Assembly: GCA_022539475.1 (NCBI GenBank)
Contig: VCMS01000011.1
Span: 310,001 to 374,000 of the forward strand
Direction: 5' to 3'
Source of the DNA: Gracilaria domingensis
Taxonomy: Eukaryota; Rhodophyta; Florideophyceae; Gracilariales; Gracilariaceae
Length of the DNA stretch: 64,000 nt
Under the pieces are notes generated by a model that made no database searches, was not told the origin of the DNA, and saw only the letters and a list, made by a program, of their open reading frames with translations. This document shows positions 9,716-18,149 of this stretch, in pieces. The position numbers were made by a program, and so were the translations under genes. How positions within the stretch are numbered: position 1 is the stretch's first letter; each line of letters begins with the position of its first letter.

Positions 9716-11240
9716 CAGACGCTATTCTTGAAGCAGTAGATTCGGTGAAGTGGGATCATATTTATCATATTCTATCTGGTTCGGCGGAAGGCGAGGCGTT
9801 CTTGGGAGCAACTCTTCAAAATGGGAAGGTCACTGCGAGACACACATTGGCAGCACTTGGGAATTTAGCGCATGCTCCCTTTGAGGAAAGGAAAGAAAAT
9901 TTCATCCTGCCTCCAAAGCAGACCATGTTTAGAAAGACTATCCTCAACCATTTGGCGAACAGCTTTCCCTGGTGGTGGACCCTTACGGTGGGAATATGGA
10001 CAATTGCTGTGGTACTTTTCAACTTCGAAACGAAGCGAAAAGGATCTTCTGATAACGTTTCTTGGTGGGTACCGTCTTTCAGGATCAGCAAAGATATTGC
10101 GATTTACTTCGGCTTTGCAGGTACGTTTACTAGGTAGCTCGGTGTGTATATCGCAGGCATTTGAAGCATGGCATTACTAACATTTGTATGCGACTCTTTT
10201 TCGCTTATCTATCGTTCACGTTTCTTTCTTTATGTGAGGTAGCCCTTCTTTTGCTTGCATTCTATATGGAGATTTGTCTTAATCGATATAAGTTGGCAAC
10301 ATTTGTCTGGCGAGATAATCTAAGAAGTCAATGTCACGGCTTACTTGCGGTTTGGTTGAATTTGTTCCCCAGTGACACATGGCACAAAGGAGATCATGAT
10401 CGCGTCACTAGTCACATTGTGTCCCTTCCTTTAGTCCTCAAGATGGAGTTACGGAAAATCCGCGACATTAGAGAACTTAAAGGTCTTCTTTCCCAGCAAG
10501 ATTTGGGAAGAATAGTTTGTGCGGAGAACATGACATGGCATTGCTTGGACGTAATAAGATCATATTTTCTCGCAGCATCGGCGCATATGTCATCGCTAGA
10601 GAAACCATGTAGAGTACTTGGAACAAAACGGAGAAGCAAATTTTGGAATGAGCTCTTGAAGATAGAAAACTCCATCGCAACATGTATGTTTGTCAAAGAC
10701 GCTGACGTTGCTCCGATTGGGAAGGTATTACTCAGATTTCTACTTGTTTTGTGGATTACCATTTTCCCATTTATCATTGTCGACAGTACAGGTAAGCATC
10801 GATTTCCTTCGGTACCAAAGGTATACAGACTATCTGCAGAACTTCGCGATCGGCATCATCCTGTTTCCCTTTTTCTATATATTTTCATTACCGCTGACGT
10901 TCTCGTTTCGATGTATACATCCGTAGGTTGGATGACTTTAGTCGTTGTGCCTCTTGTCGTCTATGGTCTACTTGGGTACGTGACGAGTATCTTCGTGCTA
11001 ATATGAAGCAAAGCGCGCCTCAACGATTCCAATACGAAAATATGCTGACATTTGCTGGAACTATGCGTCCATCACTCCCTTATAACTTCAAAGGCTGTAC
11101 AAAATTACGAATGAAATCAAGGATCCTTTTGGTCGCGATGTGAATGATTTCGATTTAGATGACTTATCTGGCGGCATTGTACGGGACCTGCTCTTCGTGC
11201 ATCAGAACTACATTCGCGGTTTCAAAACTCTAATAAGGAG
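9716..11240 (+). other. Bestrophin unit D (intact, four exons)
   Basis: Unbroken once three introns are removed. Intron 10121-10242 (GTACGT...TAG) joins IYFGFA to ALLLLAFYMEICLNRYK. Intron 10792-10926 (GTAAGC...TAG) joins IVDSTG to WMTLVVV. Intron 10976-11093 (GTACGT...AAG) joins YGLLG to LYKITNEIKDPFGRD. Motifs TWHKGDHDR and KDPFGRDVNDFDL are both canonical. This unit shows that the gene used real spliceosomal introns and that the breaks elsewhere are not all unrecognised introns. Confidence 0.7.
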
Positions 11241-12297
11241 GGGCATGAACAAGAAATTTTTGGGTCCCGAACCTTGGACATGCATTCACAAGATACGAAG
11301 AAAGTTGGTAATTCGAAACTTAAGTTTTCACTGTGGTCTTCGTTGCGATTAGCAGCCGATCTGTTGCCACTTAAATTCCTTTTGGCATTGATCGTTTGGT
11401 CGTTGGGAATTAGCTGGCTGTCATTAGTGTTTCGTCTAAAGCCTCCGGCAGTTGAAGATCATGAGTGTGGTCCATGGTGGTGCAGTTCTATTGCTTTTGA
11501 AATCAAACATCTTCAAGTTCTCTGGATTTGCATTGTTTCTACTACTCAGTAAGCGATTGCATGAAATGCACGAAAAGTATGTCCTTAGTTTGATCAAGTG
11601 GCGGCAAGATATGACGAGCCTTCCTCGATTGGTTATGAATCGTATCTACGCCAGTACAGGGCGAGGTTTGTTTCACCAGGATGACTTTGAACGTTTAGGA
11701 GCCCACATGTCGGCATACATAATTTCTGCCGCTGCGGAGTTGAGGCATTGGGATATGGTGGGAGACGAGTTGAAGCAGGCGGAGATGAAGTATAGAAAAG
11801 AGCTTGAGAATGTGATGACGGAATCAGACATAAGTCGGGTTCTCGCCTCTGAGGAGCGCGCAGAATACTGTTGGGATGTGATCACGTACTACATAATATC
11901 TAGAGACTACGAATCGAGACATAAGACGCCACCAAACGAAGTGAGGGCTATAATGGCACTGTTATCAAGGATGCAAACCATTTTAGGAGATTGCAAGACC
12001 TTGCAAAGAGAAGACATGCCGTTTGGGTATGTTGTGCATCTAAGATTATTCATGGGCATATGGATGATACTTCTTCCCCTGGGTTTAGTTGAGTCGTCTG
12101 GATGGCTCGCGCCATTGTGGGTTCTTTTGATTGGTTTCGGTATTATTGGTGTAGAACGATGGTCAGAAGAGCTTCGAAATCCATTTGGAACAGATACATC
12201 CGATATACCTTTAAATGCTTTAAAGAAGAGAGTAATGGAAGGCAAACTCGAAAGCTACCGAGTTTTTGAAGAGAAGGGGGGGGTGCGTCATCCTTGA
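11241..12297 (+). other. Bestrophin unit E and C-terminus
   Basis: Helix 1 near 11345-11440 (PLKFLLALIVWSLGISWL), WWCSS near 11477, then one extra base in a run of T at about 11500. After that the chain is open to the stop at 12297. Motifs: LFHQDDFER, HLRLFMGIWMILLPLGLVE and the textbook loop RNPFGTDTSDIPL. It ends about 30 residues after the loop, which suits a natural C-terminus. Confidence 0.65.
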
Positions 12298-13313
12298 TTT
12301 GCAAAAATCGTGGAGGTCTGCAAGGCATAGCAGGCTCGAAAGACGTGAGCTTGGATGTCAACTAGGACCTAGCTTAATGATTTCCCTCTTTCCGTTATTT
12401 CTCTTTGCATATAAGAACAATTTCAATTGCAAAGAAACCTGAATGTCCTGTCCGAACTGAGGCTAGTAAAGAAACTGATATTTTTGTGTTTAGATGTTGG
12501 CAAAAAGCCCACTAATACAGTTTGAAAAACACCGCAAATGCACATGGCCAAAGCCGCTTTGCGGCGTAAAGTGTACAGTCAAGGCAAAGGTATCATCATG
12601 AACACATCCGAGCAAAGTTGGACTGCATAGAATCTCAGAATACCATCTAATGTTTTGTGATCATGCGACTTCAGAGTGCCCTTTTTCTTGGTTCGCGGTG
12701 GTTTTGTACTCTTCGCGGAAGTCCTGGTAATACTAAAAGTTCATACCCTACTACAGTTCTCACTAAATACATAGGTTAAAAACCAACCCATATTGAAATC
12801 TAATTAAATCCATCATGTCTTCTGCAGAAAATGGTCTTCTGGAACAAAAAGCTCGTGACTGGCTCCAGGCTGAAGTCATGTATCTTATTACATCCCTTCT
12901 TTAGGAGAGAGAATTACGTTTAGAACTTAGCGTAGTTTTCCTGCTTCTTCGCAATGAGGAGTTGCAGACCATACTAAAGAAGAAGTATTACATTCCTTTT
13001 TCCCTGCGAAAGTTTTGCAAATCTTCAGTGACAACGTGTTTGTGAGCTCTTTTTTCTGCCGATTGCTGCTCTACCGAAGGTGCTCGCCCATCATGGAGGC
13101 CTGGATATTTTGCTTCAGTACTCTCGAGGTTTGAGCATAGAAAATATTTCTTTGGCATATCATAACGGGAATGGTGTCACGTTGCATCTGGATATATTAG
13201 TTTTGTGCTGACAACCAAAGACGTAGATGTTTCCTCCTGTTTGCTCTTCATTTCGGAAAGTGCAGCTGACTTTTCTTTGTTAGGATAGACCACAGAGTGA
13301 CTCGACGAGTCCA
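12298..13313. other. Spacer between bestrophin array and SOD-like gene
   Basis: No convincing gene. It contains a short LINE 3'-end insertion (12899-12985, separate entry) and a small hairpin GCCGC-TTT-GCGGC near 12552. The rest is AT-rich and unrecognised. Confidence 0.5.
12899..12985 (+). mobile_element. 5'-truncated LINE 3' end with target-site duplication
   Basis: An 87-base insertion ending in AAAGAAGAAG, flanked by TATTACATCCCTT (12886-12898) and TATTACATTCCTT (12986-12998), a 13-base duplication with one mismatch. Its reverse complement matches 40926-41010 closely. Structure (extreme 5' truncation, simple tail, duplicated target) is the signature of target-primed reverse transcription by a non-LTR retrotransposon. 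Confidence 0.7.
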
Positions 13314-14198
13314 ATGGTTTCCCGTGATAATGCTACGATTCTGATGAGTACACTGAGCGGGTTTAACAGTTTCATTACCGTTGCTTTGGCCTTTTGCTTT
13401 CTTAACTCTGTTGCACGGGCCGAACCTGTGACCGCCGCTGCAATCATCCACGAAGAAGATGGGACATGGGGCTCGGTGGTGTTCCATCAGTGGACCAGGA
13501 CTACGCCTGTCGTAATTTCAATGCTCTTCCAGAATTTAAAGGTTCGTCGTCTTCATTCACTTCGGAGGTCCTTCGGGAAATGGACATGATTCTAACTTCT
13601 TTTTCTTTGTCAGCTACAAGGAATGGTTCCTGTAAACTATCAGATATGGGACGAACCAGTACACTACAACTGGTATTCTCGAGAGGAACGATGCGGGACG
13701 AAGGCACTCAAGGCAATTATGAGTGTAAACGGAAGTTGGGTTGGGGATTTGGGAATGCGGCACAGGCTGATGACATCTCACCGTTTTGCTGAAGTTGTTT
13801 ACGACAAAAAACTCTCGCTTTACAAAGATGAACATCACAGTATCATTGGGAAAACGTTTGTCATTCAGCAAGGAGCAGGTGAGAGTTCTTACAGCTGTGC
13901 CACAATCCTTGCATCGAAATTGCACAGTCAGAGACCTGGAGCTATTCCATGTGAAGTTAAAGAATATTCTGATTGTGTGGTTGGTTCAAATGAAGATGGA
14001 AAGTGCACGCTGAGGAGCTGTTATGGGTATCGACAGTATTGGGGCTTGATCGACGAAAACACTCAGATGTGTGCACAGAGCAGAGAAGTGTATCCCAAAC
14101 GTTTAGGAGGAACCAGTAGCGCTGAGGGTGTATTTCCTTGCAAGTACGGTAACCATACTTTGTTAAGACCGATAGATAGGAAAGATCATTTACTTTAA
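13314..14198 (+). CDS. Secreted Cu/Zn-SOD-like domain protein without metal ligands
   Basis: Exons 13314-13541 and 13614-14198 (intron of 72 bases, donor GTTCGT, acceptor CAG after a T-rich tract); the splice gives FQNLK joined to LQGMVPVNYQIW. Product 270 residues. A signal-peptide-like helix (FITVALAFCFLNSVARA) ends near residue 40. The next 130 residues follow the Cu/Zn superoxide dismutase pattern: GSVVFHQ strand, then VGDLG, and IIGKTFVI near the end of the domain. The metal-binding residues look lost: the HIH pair is QIW (YQIWDE), and the His after IIGRxxV is Gln. The tail of about 90 residues is Cys-rich. I infer an extracellular, non-enzymatic SOD fold, possibly a binding or structural protein. 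An alternative start is the ATG at 13344. Confidence 0.55.
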
Positions 14199-14510
14199 GC
14201 AAATACCATACGAGTTTCCATGTCGTTGTATTTGGTTGCGTAGATAGATATTGCGCACAGGTTTCCATGTTATAACACAGAAAAATGCACTTTGGTGCAC
14301 TTGAGTCTACATGTCCCTCGCACGGATGCAGTAATCTTTTGTTCAGGTGCTAAGTCAACAAAGTATCAATTGTCAATTGAAGATAAAGATACTTTAGCCC
14401 GTGAAGAAGACGGTCTTCGCTGCGAAATGTTGATGCGCAGTGCACATTGTTTGTGCGCCGTACCCTTGGCGCGTCGCTATCGAAACAAAACCATCCCGTA
14501 GCAGGTGGAC
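14199..14510. other. Spacer after SOD-like gene
   Basis: No gene supported. Open frames here are short and overlap on both strands without protein-like composition. Confidence 0.4.
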
Positions 14511-14516
14511 AAAAAA
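14511..14516 (-). terminator. T6 Pol III-type terminator after tRNA 3'-half
   Basis: Six T on the minus strand, 10 bases past the end of the tRNA-like sequence at 14527. Position and length fit RNA polymerase III termination. Confidence 0.4.
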
Positions 14517-14526
14517 GGAAATTTGT

Positions 14527-14580
14527 TGGGCATTCGTGGGAATCGAACCACGGACCTCCAGCTCCAGAAGGGGGCCCTAC
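14527..14580 (-). tRNA. tRNA 3'-half (T arm and acceptor strand), 5' half not found
   Basis: Read on the minus strand, the sequence contains a perfect T arm, CGTGG-TTCGATT-CCACG, including a consensus B box, followed by a 3' acceptor strand AATGCCC and discriminator A, then a T6 terminator. Upstream is a possible anticodon stem-loop (CCTTC/GGAGG). The matching 5' acceptor strand GGGCATT and a D arm are not found within about 300 bases on either side. It may be a tRNA remnant, a split or permuted tRNA piece, or a tRNA-derived element. A complete functional tRNA cannot be claimed. Confidence 0.35.
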
Positions 14581-14956
14581 AAATAAGCAATTTTCAATAC
14601 TTGTAACTGACTACTATAAATACAGCGCAGGTAACCCTCCACTCCGAGTTCTCCTTCGGGAGGCTCATCTATCAAACGATAACAATAACAGAGAAGATTG
14701 GCATTCCCTCTGCGCAAGAATGGAACCCAATACCATGCAGTTATCTGTTGAGTTTTTTTGACAACTTGCACACTTAAGTTCAACACCGCAAAGAGGTGTT
14801 CGCTCGCTATCAAGATTGGTTAGGGGATCTACTTTGTAACTTGTTTTCTTCTGCACCGGCGAAGAATCCTGTCTGCAGAGTGCATGAGGATACCACGAGC
14901 ACAGCACTCTCAAAAAAACTCATCTACAGCAGTTTTACATGAAGTTCCCATAGAGC
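14581..14956. other. Spacer upstream of the DEAD-box helicase
   Basis: No gene supported; the upstream region of the helicase (ATG at 14957). No clear TATA box. Confidence 0.4.
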
Positions 14957-16885
14957 ATGAGCCGCAATCTCCTTGATCTCGCTGTGTTTGGGTCATTGCC
15001 AAAACCACATCTGTCGCTTTACTCCTTTTGCGCTTCAAAGTTCCAAACACCGACTTACGCAGTCAAAACACGCACGATTTCTACCTTGCAGCGAAACCTG
15101 TCTTCCTCAATGGTGTGGAACGACCCGATTCCCAAATTGCAACGTTCGCATGGACGCAGCCCGGGAGTAGCAGCGTTTGCCTTATCCACGCCAGCTCATC
15201 TCTATATCTCTTCGAGCCATAAACTTGGTTTCTCCACTCGACTCTCATCATCATGTCCTCGGCGCTTTCGAGTGTCCTGGAGAATGACAGCTACCGCTTC
15301 TTCGGCGTCGGCTTCATATCCACCATCTCTACAACACGGCAGCTTATCTTCCGTTAAGCAAGACGACTCAGATTCTATGTTCTCCTCTGATATGACGTTT
15401 GCCCAACTCGGCGTGACGGAGAGCACAATACAAGCTTTACAAAGTTGCGGGATTGAGAAGCCCACCCGGGTACAAGCAGCTTTAATTCCACTTCTTTTGC
15501 AGGGTCTCTCAATACAAACACGTTACGCTGCACAAGTCAAAGAGGCGTATGAACTTGCGGGACTAGGGCCTACGGCTGATTCCAATCGAAAGACTTTGGG
15601 CGACTTTGATGGCCGACCGGAACCGCCGCAAGATGATGTCAATGATGTGCTAATGGTTGGTGCAGAAACTGGTAGTGGGAAGACGCTTGCATACCTTTTA
15701 CCATATGTTGAAGCACTACGTACGTCTCCCATTGATCTGAAAGCAGTAATTTTGGTTCCTTCGAGGGAATTATGTTGGCAGACATCGAACTTCATCAAAT
15801 CGTACTTTGAAGAAATGCCCCGGTACCTTGTGCTCGCAGGTGGAGCGCCGCCTGATGTTAGTGATGTCAAAGGTGTGAAGATGATAATTGCCACCCCCAG
15901 TGCCCTGCTCAAGTACTTTCGGTTCAGTCAGAAGGCGGACTTGAGCGATAAGATGATAATTATTGACGAGGCTGATATGCTGCTGTCAGGTGGATTCCTT
16001 GCCGATATAGAATGTATCTTGGACCAGCCCGGTATGAAACCATTCGCCACAAGGAGAAACAGAAGTGTTCGAGACATGAATCGGAATCGATTGGTTTTCG
16101 TTGGTGCAACTTACCCACATTGGACAGGGGAGAAAGTCCGTAGTATTGTTACATGGATGAAGAGGAGATATCCTGACATAAAGGCTGTTCAGACAGAGAA
16201 CATTCACAAGCATAGCGACAAGCTAAGTTCGAGATGGGTGTTTGAGCCTAGTGAAGAAAGGCGGCTGGAGCTTTTGCTCCATGTCCTTAAGAAGGAGGCA
16301 TCTTCTTCTGATAAGATAATGGTCTTTGCCTCTGCAGCGGACACAGTACAACGTGTTGCACGTCTCGTTGAAGATGGATATGGGAAGGATGAGTTAGAGA
16401 GCAAATTCGGATGCGCGCTTCAACTGCATAGGTTAGTTCGATCGGCCGATAGGGCGGAGAGTCTCAATAAGTTCCGCAACGCTGAAGGGCGTTTACTGTT
16501 CTGTACAGACCTTGGCTCGCGTGGGTTAGATCTCGGAAATGTGACTCGAGTGATCGAATTTGAATTTGCTTCAAATGTCGTTGCATATCTGCATCGAATA
16601 GGACGTACCGCTAGAGCTGGCGCTTCTGGTTATACTGATCATTACTATGATGATATCGCAAGACCACTGGCTGAGGCTATCAAAGGTCGATCTGAAAAGG
16701 ATACAACAGTTGTCGACGGAGTGTTCAGTAGAAATCGTTCATTCAGAAGGAAGCTCAAGCAGAAGCAAAGGAAACAAATGGCAGAGGGTCAGCATGGCGC
16801 GTCTGAAACAAGTTTAGCGCAAAGCATGGAATCGGTTGAGATTGACGACCCTGATGAAGAAGAACTAAAACGTTTCGATGGGTAA
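14957..16885 (+). CDS. DEAD-box RNA helicase, probably organellar
   Basis: 642 residues in a single exon. The first 130 residues are rich in Ser, Arg and Ala, poor in acidic residues and outside the helicase fold, so they look like a plastid or mitochondrial targeting sequence. The core follows: Q motif GIEKPTRVQAALIP, Walker A AETGSGKT (about residue 236), motif Ia PSREL, motif II DEAD (about 337), GAT in place of SAT (FVGATYP), and HRIGRTARAG near 545. An insertion lies between the Q motif and Walker A. All catalytic motifs are intact, so an ATP-dependent RNA helicase is expected; organelle ribosome assembly is the usual role of such proteins but is only inferred. The tail is basic then acidic. 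Confidence 0.85.
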   Translation: MSRNLLDLAVFGSLPKPHLSLYSFCASKFQTPTYAVKTRTISTLQRNLSSSMVWNDPIPKLQRSHGRSPGVAAFALSTPAHLYISSSHKLGFSTRLSSSCPRRFRVSWRMTATASSASASYPPSLQHGSLSSVKQDDSDSMFSSDMTFAQLGVTESTIQALQSCGIEKPTRVQAALIPLLLQGLSIQTRYAAQVKEAYELAGLGPTADSNRKTLGDFDGRPEPPQDDVNDVLMVGAETGSGKTLAYLLPYVEALRTSPIDLKAVILVPSRELCWQTSNFIKSYFEEMPRYLVLAGGAPPDVSDVKGVKMIIATPSALLKYFRFSQKADLSDKMIIIDEADMLLSGGFLADIECILDQPGMKPFATRRNRSVRDMNRNRLVFVGATYPHWTGEKVRSIVTWMKRRYPDIKAVQTENIHKHSDKLSSRWVFEPSEERRLELLLHVLKKEASSSDKIMVFASAADTVQRVARLVEDGYGKDELESKFGCALQLHRLVRSADRAESLNKFRNAEGRLLFCTDLGSRGLDLGNVTRVIEFEFASNVVAYLHRIGRTARAGASGYTDHYYDDIARPLAEAIKGRSEKDTTVVDGVFSRNRSFRRKLKQKQRKQMAEGQHGASETSLAQSMESVEIDDPDEEELKRFDG

Positions 16886-17454
16886 GCTAGATACCACGGT
16901 CTCTGTGACGGTCCTCGTCAAGTGCAATCAATTCTTCTTGCCAAATGGACAACTTTTTTCGTGCTGCATAAGAAGTAGCGGTTCCACATCCTCCCGTGGT
17001 GTCCCGCGGAGTGTTTGAAGATTCATTCGATCCACATCTTCGCTCTTTGAAACCTCTGAATTCTGTAGTGGGGGTCTCATGGATTGGAGTCTGTGCCTTT
17101 AGGAACCGTGACAAGTGAAGATAAAGCGAATTCTAAGGCAGCGCTTATTCGTGGAATCTTCTTCCGGCTTCAACGAAGCTTCAACGCTTGGCAAGTCTGA
17201 CCCTGCGCCAGGGAGAGCCATGAGCATCGTCACTGAAGGACATGGAAACGAGCACGCCATAATTTAACATCTGTCTACTCTGGTCAAGGCGAAAACATGT
17301 ACGGTCACGTCGACAACAGGTGGTCCCCATGGTCCCATGGTCGGACGGGCTGTTGTCGGACAACACCTATATATATTGTAGATGACGAAAAAGTACATTT
17401 GTGTTACTGGGACAGTCTAAAAACCTGGGTGCTCAAGGTCGTGGAAGGAACTTC
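16886..17454. other. Spacer after the helicase
   Basis: No supported gene. A minus-strand frame of 75 codons at 16887-17114 has no recognisable features. A 15-base perfect palindrome-like hairpin TGTTGTC-G-GACAACA lies near 17351. Confidence 0.4.
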
Positions 17455-17505
17455 AGCGTTCTGTTTGGACTTCGGCCTTTCAGGCCGAAGTCCAAACGGA
17501 ACGCT
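17455..17505. repeat. Near-perfect 24-bp hairpin with 3-base loop
   Basis: Two 24-base arms (17455-17478 and 17482-17505) are reverse complements with one mismatch that would be G:U in RNA; the loop is TTC. Outside it, five more bases pair after one mismatch (AACTT with AAGTT). It sits next to the kinase pseudogene. No other stem in the window is as long. It could be a foldback element, a small-RNA precursor or a product of templated repair. Confidence 0.85.
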
Positions 17506-17559
17506 AAAGTTTAGTGGGACGTATTTCGAAAAGAAACTTGGACTTTGACGCTGGTTTCA

Positions 17560-18075
17560 TTCGGCAGTCTACTGCCTTGCAGGAGCAGAGCGCATGCGAA
17601 GGCGTGATGAGAGATACCCGCTGCGTCATGAGGAAGGAGGTTCTTTCCAATCGACCTGAGATCTCGGACATCAGAAAGTAGCGTAATCTCGAACGCACCC
17701 GGACGACTCCAGCCTTTGAACACTCCGAGGACGGATATTGATATATTTATGACAACCAATCCTTGGTTTCAGAAGCTGGCGACAGCACAGACTCCTGAAA
17801 CGTATCGGAGCAAATCTGGTGCTCTTCGTGCTCTCAGTTGCGAGATGAATGAAGAACTAGTTAGAGCTTGAAAAATGTAACAAGATCCTGTTCTGTGTTA
17901 GCAGGCGTAGAAGCAGACTACAGTTCAGATTTGTCCTCATTTCGGAATCTTCGGCCAGCAATCCCCCAAACGAGTGGGACTGGGATTTACGAAGAGAGTC
18001 GTAATTCACTTTTCGCCGCTCTTTGGTTGAAACATTTCTCAGAAGCTGTCCCGTTCGAACAGGGGACGAAATGTA
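17560..18075 (+). pseudogene. Decayed duplicate of the 3' end of the CIPK-like kinase gene
   Basis: Clear similarity to 4770-5328 of the kinase gene. From 17640 to 17870 one open frame aligns codon for codon: LQPLNTPRTDIDIF against LQDLNAPRTDTSIF, then FQKLATAQTP against FEKLATAQTP. After a small deletion and frame change the next frame gives VLAGVEADYSSD against VFADVEADDDSD, and SLFAALWLKHFSEAVPFEQ against SIFAPLRLNISEKLSPSN, ending at the same place as the parent. The kinase domain itself is absent. Only Ser-rich tail sequence was copied, and divergence is high, so the duplication is old. Confidence 0.75.
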
Positions 18076-18149
18076 GTTGGGGCTTGCAAGCAAGAGCTGA
18101 ACCATTAAGTACTGCAACGGCGTTAATGTCGCTTGAGGTACGATAAAAA

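Larger units (their letters stand above)
6408..12297 (+). pseudogene. Five-unit tandem bestrophin-like anion channel gene, apparently broken
   Basis: Five consecutive bestrophin (RFP-TM/UPF0187) units, A to E, each about 1.1 kb and all on the plus strand. Two landmarks recur in order: a [W/F]H-x2-[D/N]-x2-R motif after the second membrane helix (near 6763, 8087, 9160, 10381, 11671) and the bestrophin PFG loop with its acidic neighbours (near 7496, 8578, about 9680 where it is degenerate, 11129, 12182). Units are joined by continuous coding linkers with no new start codons: B runs into C and C into D in single frames. That points to one polypeptide with five channel domains rather than five genes. 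Real introns are visible: 7201-7418, 10121-10242, 10792-10926 and 10976-11093. At least ten frame changes or stops, mostly in A and C, argue that this copy is a pseudogene. Bestrophins are pentameric Cl-/HCO3- channels. Confidence 0.6.

Noticed and set aside
13350-14198. Active Cu/Zn superoxide dismutase
   Set aside because: The His ligands expected in the HIH motif and after IIGR are replaced, so an active enzyme is not supported.
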